Assembly (NCBI GenBank): GCA_036785705.1
Contig: JAWUZG010000051.1
Coordinates: forward strand, 14,908,501 to 14,972,500
From: Acanthornis magna
Taxonomy: Eukaryota > Chordata > Aves > Passeriformes > Acanthizidae
Direction: 5' to 3'
DNA length: 64,000 nucleotides
Below, piece by piece: positions 45,013-58,402 of this stretch. Below the pieces are notes generated by a model, which was not told where the DNA came from, searched no databases, and was given only the letters and a program-made list of their open reading frames with translations. Position numbers and translations under genes: made by a program. The number at the start of each line of letters is the position of its first letter. Within the stretch, counting starts at the first letter, position 1.

Positions 45013-48000
45013 TAAGCTAACCATAACAAAAGGATAAAAAAGTACAAATCCTCAAAGCAGAAAGTGCCTTTGGATGATTTCTTTCCCAGAAAAGTATGTA
45101 GTTCCATTTGCAATGTATGTTAACAGCATAAAGTCAGTGGAGTGCTTTAGGTGCTTGGAGTGGGATAGGACAAAACGCATCTCTAGTGCAACAAAACCTG
45201 TGAATTCTCATCCTTCACTGAAGAGAATTACTGTAATTAATTTACATATAGAAGTAGAAGGAGGTTTGCTGATTTTGGTGCAATTACCTGCTGAAGAGCT
45301 GGGCAGAAGTGTAATTCTGTGTCTTGTGGTGCAATCACTGCGAAGTGTACCACTCGCTGGAGGAAGCATGAGGAATTTAGTCTGGTGGACCAAGACTGTC
45401 ATTGGGTATCAGCAGTATGCCAATGAAGTGACTGTGCTGAATATATTAGTGATAATTGATAACTCATCAGAACAGCAACAATACAAATAACAACTTTGTT
45501 AAAATAAAGTGTTCAGTCTTTAAAGTGCTCAAGATCCTGGTCAGCTATTGCATGGTACAAATAGACACTCGCAGTTTCATGGCATGGGCAAAATACACAC
45601 AGAATTAAATAACAAAGAGCAGCACAAAATGGCAGCAACAATTAATGTTTCAACGATGTTGAAGTGTAGTGGGAATACAATCTTTGTACACAAATTAATT
45701 TCCTGTTACATTGGGTAGGATTTTTGGTCTCGCTTCCCTTGTGCATTCAGAGAGTGCTGTTGGTGAAGTGGAACATCAGATGAAGGTGTGAACTGCTTGT
45801 GTCTCTGCAGTCGGGGGAAAAATGCTGCTGCATTTTGTTTTAATCTAAACTGTGTGAGTCTGTCGGCAAGACTGTGTGGAAATGAACAGGAGACCAAAAC
45901 AGGAGGGCAAAATAAGAGATCTCCATGAGATAAGGGAACCCAATTTATTATTTTTAATGACAGGCATATGGAAGAGACGCGTATACCACGGTAGTAACAA
46001 GAAACAGCCTACCATTTAATAACGGGAGAAGATAGCATTTATTTTTATGGCAGGTCAGGAGCCCAATCCACAAAACAGATGAAATTTTGCTTTCATGAGC
46101 TCAGCAGGCCAAACCCATACCACGCAAGCCACAACTGCATTTGGACTGGCCTTTGAAGTTAGTTGTATCTGCCTTTACAGTATCAGGCACATGAAGCTCA
46201 AGAACATTACAGGAAAAAACCTTAAAAAAATTACTGTAAAGGGGAAGTACCACAAAGGGAGAAAAAAGTCAAAATCCACATCTTGTGGGTATAAATCAGT
46301 TCCAGTGGCCTGATTTTTCAAGAGAATTTTCCCTTGTTGATACTATGTAAGGCTGACCCAGAATGACAGAAGTATGAATACAGTAGCCAGCTGGGCAGAA
46401 CTCCAGTGAGATAAGCATTATCTGCGTAATCTGAGATAAATTCCTTTTGCTTTTGTTCAATACAGGTAAGAATTGCACAGTGCAAACGATACAGAGGTCA
46501 GACTGGTCTGCACCTTCTCTGTGTGCCTGTGACTGCCTATCAGTAATCTACAAGAGCTTGAGGCATGGGCTCAAGGCTTGAATTTGATCTCACACATCTA
46601 GAGCCTTTCAGTTCCTTGGTCTCTTCAGAAACTGTAGGATTTCTCCTAGTCACCCTTGGTTTTGCAGAGAAGCAAATTGCAATGAAAAGCACAGAAGAAG
46701 GTCTCTGGCTGGACACACCTTTTCTGTCAGGGATGTATCTGCCTGAGTAGGAAGATATAACAGGTTATTTGGGTACATCGACCCTGCTCCTTCTTGCTTA
46801 TTCCTGGCTGTTTTCAGCTACTTTCTGTTCAGTTGATTTTTTACTATCCCTTCCCCAAGTATCCAGCTTCTCCCTTTTGTTTCAGAGCCCTCTTTCTTTG
46901 CTCTTCCCTAGAAAACTCACCATGCTCATTCTCTTAGACTATCTTGTCTACAGGAACATTATTGCTGATAATTCTCCCCAGATGTTGTCTGGCACATGAT
47001 CATGAGGCCAGGCACTTCCTAAGCTGTTTACCTTCCGTCAAATAAATAAAAAAACCCAAAACCAAAACGAAAGACAGTTTTCTCTTTAGACAACTAAAAA
47101 ACCCCAGTCCAAACAGAGCTAGAACCCGCAGAAATTGAAAAATAAGATATTCAAGATTCACAAAAGTATTACCATGATACAATTCACCTAATGAAAGTAT
47201 TATTCCTGTTAACAAATTTAAAGAAATGTAGTATGTAACTAGTGTACATGCAATACGTAAATAATCAATATTACTGATAGAAAATGGTATGACTAAGAAT
47301 TTTGGCTTACTCCCTGCTGAATTTCTGCCTTCTGTGTGAATAAAGAGCAGAACTTGGATTTAAACACGCTTTTTCATCTTCTGACTAGTTTCTAGATATG
47401 TGAACTGATGGGCTTCTCCATCTGGTGCCAAGGTGTCCCAGAATTAGCAAGCTTTAAGGAGGAAAGGAGAGGGCGGTTCAAGGCTGAGACTTGATGTCTT
47501 CCAGGTTTGATCATTCCACACGTAAGGTCTCACAGCAAGAGGGATATCCTCTCATCCTTCTGCACCAAGTGAGCTCCATGTGAGGGGCAGGCACTGGGCA
47601 GCCCAGCAGATCCAAGGGGATGCTATGAGGACTGGCACTATGGTCAGTTCCACTTAGAACATTTCTGTCACCCCAGGTCCCTGGTGCAGCCCAGGATGAC
47701 AGGAAAGCAGTTTGCATCTCAAGAGGTTCTCCAGAAGGAAAACTCACCACACAGAATATACACTGAATTGCTACAGAGACAGATACATAGGTAGAAATAC
47801 TATTTTATTAAAGTTGGTTTTGAGCAAATCACACCTGGAAGATGATTAGCTTATGTGTTCTCTCTCTCACTCCCTATGCTGAGCTATTTATTTCTCCATT
47901 AAAATTACATGGTTTTTAGAAATTATTCCATTTTTCCTTAAGTTCATCTACATCAGTTTCTCAAAAGTACAAAAAGGTCAGATGAGAGCTTTTATACAAT

Positions 48001-49372
48001 TACTGCTGATTGCTGTTCCTGATAGAAGAGAGAACTTCTTGATTTATTATCACAATTTTTAAAATAATATTTTATACCCACCTCCAAAAGGGTTGATCTA
48101 AATGGATGACAGCTGTCATAATGCAAACAGAAATATATGTTAGATTGACTGAAAAAAATTTTATTTTTAACCAAAATGGTAAAGAGAGAAGGATGAAAGG
48201 AAAAGAGTATTTTTCTATTTATCTCAAGGAAGGCCAAGACAAGAAGTGGCTTTAATTTTTTTTTCTTTCTTAATCTCTTTCTTATGCAGCACTCATCTCA
48301 GAAATTTTCTCACACCATTCTCATTCTGTATTAGCCTACAAATATGGCTTTGTCCTCAAGTATAAAGCATCCTTCAGCTGAGTTTCTTATTTCATCTGAG
48401 CTCTGTAACAATGTGCTACCCTTTCAGCCCTGTAAGATTTCCCATTGTGGGAGGCCTTAATAGTATGGAACTGTTTGTTTTTGGCTCTGTCTATTGCCAG
48501 ATGAAATTAATGACAACAGCTTTGCAAGTCTTTAAAGTGTTGTCTGGTACACACACAAGTATATGGTGAAACGGGAAAAGAATGTGAGGGAATGTATATT
48601 CATTTTCACAATTTTTTTCTTTTAGCCCTTCTGAGAAATCTCTGTTCTTACCCCATTTCTTAAAGTTTCTGAGGACTTGAGACATGCAGGTATTTCATCG
48701 AATCTTTAACCCACAGTAGCTTCTGAGTTGCTTTTTTTTGTAATGTGGAAATCCAACACCTTTCTTTTCTCTTGTCTAACAATTTTTAGTGTAGAAGCTG
48801 AACTGTATGAGGCATCCTGTGCTCAAAGTTTCCCAGAAAGTTATTGCAGGTCCTGCCTCTGATCTGTCCCTCACTTGCTCAATTTCAAGAATTCTGCTTA
48901 ATTTCTTGTGGCCAAAATGAACAGCTGTCAGCTGTCAGCAGGGCCTCATTGACTGTCTTCCCCTTGAAGACATTCAATCCAACAATCCACAAACAGATGA
49001 GCTGTAGGATCTTTATAGGAGCTTTGTAGGATCTTTATAGAGTGTAAGTGCCAATCCTTGACGTATCTTCAAAGTAATATTTTTACTGCCATGACTGTAA
49101 GGTCCTGTTGCTTAATTATTTCTACATCCAGAGACAAGAAGTCCAACCCATATAATTTTCAAGCTTTGAAATTACCTGGGTTTTAAAATTTTAGTTGTTT
49201 ACTTTTTGTCAAGGAGAAACTACCTTTTTATTGTGCACAATCTTGATAAATAGGTCTAAGGACACTGTATTTGGTCATAAACCCATCTGTTCCTGCTGCC
49301 TTATTTACATTGAGACTTTCTATGATAGTACTCACTTCCTCCCTTCAAGGTGTGTTATCCGAGAATTCTCAG

Positions 49373-49440
49373 TATATATATATATGTGCGTGTGTGTGTG
49401 TATAAAATATAAATAAATAAATAAATAGATAAATAGATAC
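49373..49440. repeat. Compound microsatellite (TA)n(TG)n(AAAT)n(GATA)n
   Basis: Adjacent TA, TG, AAAT and AAATAGAT units over about 68 bp. Confidence 0.9.
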
Positions 49441-52400
49441 ATATAAAAATTATTTTTATTTTTATGTTGTGGTTCTGTGGGAAAGAAGCCCCCAAAGAAG
49501 TTTAAAAGTTGTTGGCTTTTGGAGAGTTGAGCAATAAATAAAACCTTTTGGTCTCAAATCACCCAACATCTCTTCTCAGCATGTTACCATATGTCCTTTG
49601 CTGTCCCTTTTGAAGAAACTGTCATATTATCCACTTTTTCAAAACCTGTCCACCATCTTCCCCTTATATAATGCTTTGGTTTGTGCATTTTTGAGGCTAG
49701 TTCTGTTTAACAGATTTGCAGGAAATCCAGTTCTTCAATCCCTGTGGCTTTATGCATATTTTAACAAAACCTTTTAGCAACTTTCTGGTTATTTCAGACT
49801 GAAAGGGATTCACCAGGCCTTTCCTTCACTGATCCTTGATTTTTTAAGATGGAAAGCTTTACCACACCTTCGTCATTTATCCTTGCCTTTCAAGCAACTG
49901 GCAGAGGTTTCTTATCTCAATGAGTTTACTGGGGTTTTTTGATAACTTTGATAGGGGACACATCAGTGTCTGAATATGCATCACTTGGTTGACAACAGTA
50001 AGAGTGCCCCCCAAATTAAAATCTTACCACTTCTTGAATATTACCAGCATCTAACAGGGCTATTAACTTTAAATTACCTTCTTATTAGCAAGTCCTCATC
50101 ACTTTGCTCTACCAAGGGCTGGATTTGTAAACTGACTACAATTTTCTCTTCTCTCCAAGATTTTATTAAAAATTCTTAAAAATATGAAAGTTGTATGAAA
50201 GAAGCTTGTTCCTGCATGGAACAGTATAGAGTATGTACTCTTTCAAGTTACCATTTAAGAAGTCTTTGATCAGAATATGTCTGCCACCTTCAAACACTGA
50301 GCTTTTAGGATGAAAAGGAGGTATTTGACTAATAAAACTGCCACCCCTTCTCCTGGTGGCCTGACGAGCAGTATGATGTATATTCTCAAACTGCAGCTCA
50401 AGAAGTTTTCATTGTTGGTCTGCAAAGGAGCTTCTTGCAATTTCAAGTTGTGCTGTTAATTTTTAAATTTTTAAAAAATTTCTTGTAAAACTTGTTGACC
50501 TAAGCTGGTCAATCATTTAGCATTTAAAGACATCATTTGAACTGGTTCATCTGTTCTGCTGGCTTTCCAGCTTTCCAACATTAAAGCTTACAGGCTGTAA
50601 TTCTAGTCCTTTTACCTCATACTTTCATAAACAGTTCAGTGCTGCCTGTTGCAATAGCCAGTATCTCCTTTTATTAATAAACGTGATGACAAAATTTCAG
50701 ATTACTTTTCAGGCTTCATGATACCCTTAGTTTACTTTCCTGCTATGTGTGTTTTATACTATACCACTGCCCTAACATTCATTAACTTTAGCCATTCTGA
50801 ATTTCTCCTGTTTTAAATAGCTTACTGTTAGCCTTTTGGGTCTCCAAGGACTGGTGTGTCCTGTGCCCTTTGGAACATAAATGCAACTTCAAGTGACCAG
50901 AAATTACTTCTTAACAGAAGGTACTGACCACTAAAATGGTAGGCATTTGCATCAGAGAGATGCTGGGAAAGCAGGGAAGGGAGGACACAATTATTTTAAA
51001 AACTTTTCTGGCCTGGCCAGGGGGGTTAATTGCTATCCTCCCTGACAACCTACACAAAAAGCAGCTGTTTGCCTGCCAATCTGTGCAAGTCATTCAAATC
51101 AAATGAAGGACAAGGTTTCAAGCACTGCCTGGACTCGAGAGGCAAAGTTGAAGGTGGTTCTGTTCAAGACAGTGTCATGCATGTTATGTATCCACTGCTA
51201 AGATGATGGTGTCCACCAAGAGTTTGATTTCATCCATATGGAGGGGGCCTTGCCATCCGGGGTAACTTGGCAGAGCAGAAGTCTTTGGGTGCCTCCAAAG
51301 CTTTTGCTCTCTTTGAAAGTCAAGGCAAGGAAGGCACCCTGCCTCGCTGGAGAGATTTCTGCTGCCCAGACGGGGGAAGTGCTGCTTGTTATTAAGTCTC
51401 TTGAACTGGGAGCAGTTGTGAAAGCATGTTTGAAAGCAGGATATGCTCTACAGTGATATCCAGGGCTCATAAGAGATTTTAAAGGGGTTTAAAGAGGAAA
51501 TGAGACCTGATCAAGAGAGCTTGAAGACGGTAATTTAACAGGGGAGCTCTGTATAGTCTGAGGGTGTTGCTTTCCTGTGTATTGATTTTTCTGTGATTCT
51601 GAACTGAAAAAATGCATTCGAGTATTAAAACCAGAACTTCTGGAGTAAGTTTGCTTGAAATCATGAAGTGGGAGAATGTGGCAAATTTGCCCCCACAAAG
51701 CCCAGTATAAGCTGTTCCTTGAAAAGTCACATCAAAGCCGTAAACATTGCAAGATGTAAAGCATGACAAATGTGCAAACAGAAATACCTCTCCCAGTTCT
51801 TTCCATCTGAGCCTACAGAGGAGAGTACAGGATAGGCTAGAACAGTTGACACTCCAGGATGAAACAGGAAATAGCAAAGAAATCTAATTCAGAACCTAAT
51901 GAAAACCTTAAATTACTCTCACAGGCTTTGCTGCAAATTTACTGTCATGTCCATTTATTCGAGAGCTGTTAACCTGGAAGTGGGTGCAGATGGTACTCCA
52001 GATAATACCTCTCCTGTCAACAGAGATCCTCTGGGCTCATGCAACTGGCAGGGGAAGTGAAGGGAATTAGGTAATCTTATATTACGGAATTTGGTCTATC
52101 TGCACTGGAGAAAAAGGAAAACTTCAAGGTTTTTTATTCAGCTTTACTTCTGATTCAAATTGCCTCTGGGTTTGAAGCTCAGAGGAGCTGAGTCAGGCAA
52201 CTAACTGATCCCTCCTGTGATGTCTGCATCCTCTTTGTAGTGAAGCTTAGCAAGTTCTTTTGGCTTTCTAGCTTTGATAATGGTCTTTCCCAGTAGTGAC
52301 TTTTCTTTTTTAATGGTGTTTGTACTTTAACACTGCATATCACCTTTTCCAGCAGTAGGTATATGCTGGAAATCTCCACAACAATATGCACAAGAAATAT

Positions 52401-52648
52401 CCTTCTGATGGGTCCTAGTGGCTTTTGTTGCATTTTCTTCATATTACACTGATTAGCTATAATATTTGACAGTTTTCTACCAATAAATAACTTTAGCAGT
52501 TTGTATTTTGTTTTACAATGTAAAGTGGTATTTACTGGTTTTATATTTACTGTCCTTTGATAGGGAAAATACACATATTGAACTCTGAGTTATTTATTTA
52601 AATGTTAAGAGGGTCACACAGAAAATGGGCTGTGAAACCCCCTTGAAG

Positions 52649-52700
52649 TTGTTGTTGTCATCATCATCATCATCACCACCATCATCATCATCATCCTCAT
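52649..52700. repeat. Trinucleotide repeat (GTT)n/(TCA)n
   Basis: GTT units followed by imperfect TCA/CAC/TCA units. The minus-strand reading gives a poly-aspartate run (DDDDD) that is not a protein feature. Confidence 0.9.
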
Positions 52701-55700
52701 TATCCAAAGACAAAGCCTTTTCCTTGTTCGATGCTTGATTACCAAAGCCTCTAAGTTCAATCAACAGAAGGACTAAAGGAGTCACTTTTTAGTGAGAATA
52801 TCTGAGATAAAGTCTGTAGCTTTATGCATCCTTGTGTGGGGTAAGGAATAGTCTTTGGCCTAACAACATTCTTGCTTACTTTGATGAAAATCCACGGAGA
52901 CCTGCCAACCTAATCCTGATAAGTAGCAGCAGTTTAGATATGTGGAGTTTAAGGACCAAAGAGACCATTAGATTGTCTCATTACCTTTCCATCTACCAGT
53001 GATTGCAGCATCTTATTCAGTCAACTTTTTATGTGGCTAAAGAATATCTTCTAGAAAAGCACAAAGGTTTCATCTGAAAGGTTCAGAAGCAGGAGGGTTC
53101 CGCCCCACATGCAGCAGGAGACATCATCCCACTGCTAGGAACATGTGTCTTCTTTCCCTCAGAAAAGATCTTCAGCTTCCTGCACTGGTTCTTGTCAAGC
53201 CTTCCTCCAGGAAATTGAAGAGTTCTCTTATATTTGATGGTTTATACTGTAAGCATATTCCTGCATTGTAATAAACTCAGTCTTTCTCTGGTATACGAAG
53301 CAGGTACAACTCCTTGCACCTTCCTCTGAAACACATTTTTCTCAAAATCAGAAGTAGTTTTGCTGTTTCTTTTCTCTATCCCATTGAACTTTTAACCATC
53401 CTTTAGAAAATACATGCGCATAACTATATACAGTAGTCCGGTAGTAGTACCTCTACTCCAAAAGCTTTGAAAATCTAGGTTAAAACTACCTCAAGTCCCA
53501 CTCAATACTCCCCTGTTTAAACACAGTTACTTGTTTTTTCCAGAGCATTACACTGGAAGTTCACGTGGTGTTCTTGTCACTGTGACACCTTATCCTTTTC
53601 AGTCACAAAACACAAGTGTCAGTTTGTTGGTTTGGCTCCCAGTTCTTGTTCTTAAACACGCAACTTTGCATTGGCCTGCTTTAGCATGCCCTGTTTAACA
53701 GGATTTATGTTCCATTGAAATATATGGTATAGCTTTATTTATATCTTTATTCTTTGGGCTATTTATGAATGGGATCCTTTCCCAACTTTTGCATCTTTCT
53801 TGCCCAGAAGAAATATCAAGGCTTGTCAGCAGAGCACCTCTGTTCATCCCATTCACTTAACACTGACACAGTTCTAGTCTTTCAGCATTCCCCTGCATTT
53901 CCAGCACACATTCAAGACCATCACAGCAGGTCAGAGATCTCTTCAGCCAAGTCTCTCAGAATTGTTACGCACAAGTGGCCTCGGCCTGCCAAGTTGAATA
54001 TGCTTACTCCTAGGGGGCTGATCTGAATTTATGTAGCATCCTCCTCTGTTACTAATAAATATAAATGTTCCTCAGCATTCTTACATGGTGCTGTCTTACT
54101 TCTGAGACCTCAACATGAGTAATTGTTATTTTGTATTTATATTCATGTATCTGAGTGCATTGATCTTAATAATTCAGCATTCTTAGTTTTATAGGCTACA
54201 AGCAAATATTTATTGCTGTTTTCTGATGAAGAGTGTTATGCCTGTAAATCCCTGATACATTTAGCACTTACTAATGTAGACTTTCTTGCTGGTTTTGGCT
54301 TGACTCATTCAGATAATTTAAAACTCTGGTCAAAACTTTTTCCTTTGCCCATTGTTTCCTGCATAGTGTGTGCTCCTCTGGACCCCTACTCTTGAAGCTG
54401 TGTTGGGACATTAAAATGAGTAATTTCAAAATACAAATGCCCACAGACTTTTATTCAGCTTTTGGATCAGGCTTGGGAACACAATTTGACCCTTAAACTG
54501 TTAACCACAAAAAGTGTTAATCTTCTGCTCTCACCAAGCAAACTATTTTTATGAAAGCGATTATCTCGATGGAAGCACTCCCACCTGCTCTCAGGAAGCC
54601 TTGGTGCATGCTAATAGTTTGCTGTAATATTAGAATTGCAGCTGCTTTGGGACGGGGTGTTCTCGGCCCTGCTGTCATTCATGCAGTCACAGGGCTTTCA
54701 CTGTTTGGTCCTGTGACCTGAGTTGGTGGCTACCAGGTCACCCCTCTTATACATCAGGGTGCTGCCTCCATCTTCAGTCTCTGGAGGAGATCCTGATGTT
54801 TGCTCAGCTCACAGAACAAAACATCATTTCCATATGTTTGAATTCTTCCTCAGCCTGCTCTCCCCACCCTTAACAGGGAATCAGGGTACTGCTGCAATTG
54901 CATACACTTAAATATTTGTGGGAGGGGGTAATTTTTCTTCAGGTCAGCATCAGAAGAAAATAACAGGGGAAAGGAAGGAACAGGGTGAACATTCACTTAT
55001 GACCAACAACAACCTGAGGGATGCATGCTAATTTCTGCTCAGTCCCCCACAAAAAAAATTGGTCAACCTAAATTATTTTTGGCATACAAGGCTCCAGAGG
55101 CTGGGAGGCTGAAAAATTGCAACTACTCAGTGTAGAGAGAAAAGGTAAATACCAACAAATGAACAGGAAACCGAAGGGGAATTTTTGGTTCTAGCAAAAC
55201 CAGGGAGACACACTTAAGAGCAAAATGCTTGGTGCATGTAGCAGAGATCACAAGTGATGTGAGAGCTTCAGGTATGTCTGCCGTAAAAAGTGCAAAACAT
55301 GCATATAACACAGAATAGAGATGCTTCAAAATGTTGACATGGGACTGTGAAATATTGTATTACATAAATAGTAAAATAGATAGCACCATTGTCGCTAATC
55401 TTGAACCGTAAATCTCACTCTTTTCCTGCAGGCCTGTAGGTTAGAACAAGAACTGGACATTTTGCAGAGGGATATTTCCATTCCACTCTGATCTGGTACG
55501 AATTAACACCAGCTCATGTTCATTTAAGGTTTCTCTAGGCTTGTCCCATGAACTCCCTGCTTTGGTGGGCAGACTCCAGATCTACAACTTCTTTACTGTG
55601 GCGTGGGAAGGTGCAGCAGTATTTCTTTTTTCCTAGGAGAAGGCAAGAACTGGAGAAAGAGAAAATGGGTGGTAACACAGCTTCTCTTGCATTCTCTGGT

Positions 55701-58345
55701 TTGAACCAGATGTGTGTCAGTGCATATGAATATACATGCATTTGCATTTGCACGGAACAGCGAAATATAGGGAAACAAGTGGATTTTCTGAGATTGATTC
55801 CTTACAAAGCATTAGCTAATTTACATGAAAATCTTAGGTATCTATTTTTTAGAGATGAAGTAAATTAAATCAGGTCAGGGTTATCTTAATTCTCAGTAGG
55901 GATTTCCTCTTAAGTAGCTAATAGCATTTTAGAAAACCCACTTTAAATTAGCAACTTCAGTGATTTGGTATGGTTTTCCTGAACATCTCTGTGTAGACAG
56001 TGCCTTGAAGAATTTCTATAAAGGTAATAATTTTAAAGAAGCATGGATATTGTTTCAGTTTGCTCAAGTTTGTCTTTAAAAATAAGATTACTTAAGGTAA
56101 AGTGAAATTATTTACTCCTTACCTAATTTGAAGAGTTCACAGTAAGGTTTAGTGCTGGCTTGCTTAGTAACATTGCCTAAATAATTCTTTCTAATAGAAT
56201 CTTCCTAAAGCTGAAAAGGAGTTCTTCAAAGAGAGACAACACCAAGGAAAGCTTCTGGTGATAAAAGAGGGGCAAAAATAAGCAAGATGGGAATCTACTC
56301 AGACTGCATGGAGGTGGAGGGAGGAGGTTAAATGAGATATTCTGCAGAAATCAGAATGCATTTGGCAGTTTCCTGATAAAGGAGGCATGAAAACCACTGT
56401 ACAGAAATTTTCACGATGAAAAAAAATTGGTCATCAAGGAGAGAAAAATGATGTCGTCATAAAAATAGTGGAAACCTGGGGGTTGTGAAGAGCAAAACTA
56501 CTTCTGCATGAGGGAAACATCAGGAAGGCATAGTTCAGGTCACAGTGACTTTGTAGAAATGAATTACTGAGCAAACCCAAACCTGAATTGGAAAGGTTTT
56601 CTGTACTAATGATAGCAGTGGTTGCTGATGGCTCTAAATTGGAAGTCAGTTTTAGCTAATATGTTGCTAATTTTTTCCTCATCTGTTAAAATGTTTTTCA
56701 TTTTGTGGTGTGCTGAAAATATCCCTGAATAGGACCTTACAAATATATGAACTTCTACCACAAACTGTGCAGGCGGTGGTACAAAGAATGTTGGAGAAAA
56801 TTGCTTTTGGCCTGCGGGACACAGAAGACAATGAGAAGTTTCTTTAAAAAAAACCAAACCAATATAGTTTGCATTTTGTTGTGGAGCACACCATAGGACC
56901 TGGTTATGGGAATCATCCCACACAGAAACACAGCCAGCATCTCATGTTAGCAGATTTGCATTGTGCAGTGAAAGATGAGCCTGTGCTTTCTGGGGCTTTG
57001 AGGGGGGACAAGAAGTGTTAAGTGAACGAGCTATCACTTACTGCTCTACAAGAGGAGGACAGCTTCACTCCTTCAGCTTTCCAAGACAAAGTAGAACACT
57101 GGAATCCTTCTGTCCTTTGGAAGAGGAAAAAAATCAAAGGAGAGCCTGCCCACTGCATTAGAGCTAGGGAAAACTCCGTGATGATGGAAAAAATAGGAAT
57201 CTGAAAGTTTGTAGCCGGGCTGTGCAGTATATTGCCTATATAGATTTCCAGAACAACACTTTTTGCCAGTATTCACAGAAGAGCTATAATTGCCATTTAA
57301 TAGGAGCAAAATCTATCAGAATAACTACTGTATAGAAACTAAACATGTAGTTAAACCCAGACTTCAGTTCCTGGTCTGAGCAGTCAGGTCAAGCAATGGA
57401 CAGGGAGCTGGGCTGGGAGGAGTGGGGGGAAGGAAACCCTGGGGACTACTTTGAACCTTCTCCACAGAGTCCTCACAGTCTCTTTCGTAACAAACAGCAG
57501 CTGAGCAGGCCCTGTGGGCAGCAGTGTCTCTGTTTATCCTCCTTGCCACCTCCATCTTCATTTCCACAGGGCCCCACGCAGTTCTGGGTCATGCATGTCT
57601 CCCTTTGGGCTCCTTTGCACTGAGCAAGGCCAGTGATGATACTGGGTGGGGATTTTTGGCCACCAGTAATGAAACACGACATTTACAATTCATCAAGTCC
57701 TTTTGTAATTAGATTATTCTTTCTGAATACCTCTCACGGTATTGTTTCTTTTTGCTCATTTTCCACTCTGATTTGCTCTTCCCATTTGGTAACATACCTT
57801 AAGCAGTGTTTTGGCAGCCTGGCTAACAGTTGCTTTCTCTGTCTTCTCTATGTCCAAGGACTTAATCCAATATTTTGTGTCTTTTGGTGGTTTTCATTCA
57901 GGTATTCTCCAGCATTTTATGCAAGGTGAACTCCCCACCTTGTATGCACTAGCCACCATGCATAGTCCTGAATCTTCTCTTCAGAGGTTGAAAATTTAAA
58001 AATGAGGGAAAAAACTCTCTTCAAAACCAACTTTCTCAATGAATAAATAAGGGCATACATTTTTCAAAACTTTTTGTGGTGTTTTTGGAGGAAAACCTGA
58101 ATTGCTCTGCATGTGTATTTGGTTTGAGTGGTGTTTTATAGAATTCTCAGTGTTTGCCTTAAAAAATGCCATCTCAAATACTGTATGGGCAGAACGCTGG
58201 TTAGACATTAAATCCTAATTTATGTCTGAACTGCCTTTGCATGCAGTCAGATGAACTGCAATTACAAATAATTGTATGGCCAGCACACTGTGGAATGCTC
58301 AGAAACCATACCTCAGTGTTCACTGCTGAAATTCTCCCACTTTAC

Positions 58346-58402
58346 AAAAAAAAAAAAAAAAAAAAGAAAAGAAAAAAAGAAAAAAAAAAAGAAAAAAAAA
58401 GA
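58346..58402. repeat. Poly-A tract with spaced G interruptions
   Basis: About 57 bp of A with single G at irregular spacing, beginning with A19. No polyadenylation signal or known retroposon body is seen just upstream, so it is treated as simple repeat rather than a retrocopy tail. Confidence 0.9.

Larger units (their letters stand above)
45001..54000. other. AT-rich intron 1, no exon seen
   Basis: A 138-codon plus-strand frame (45074-45490) is the longest in this AT-rich part but shows no known domain or splice context and is left uncalled. Perfect T-box half-sites occur singly at 45784-45791 (+) and 47829-47836 (-). Microsatellites lie at 49373-49440 and 52649-52700. Parts of 49.5-50.9 kb look like degraded repeat DNA, but I cannot name a family. 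Confidence 0.5.

Noticed and set aside
45074..45490. 138-codon open frame in AT-rich intron
   Set aside because: No recognisable domain, promoter or splice signals. A frame of this length can arise by chance in 64 kb read in six frames.
51198..51470. Overlapping 90- and 72-codon frames on opposite strands, looking like a possible retropseudogene
   Set aside because: Neither translation resembles a known protein, and there is no poly-A tail or target duplication.
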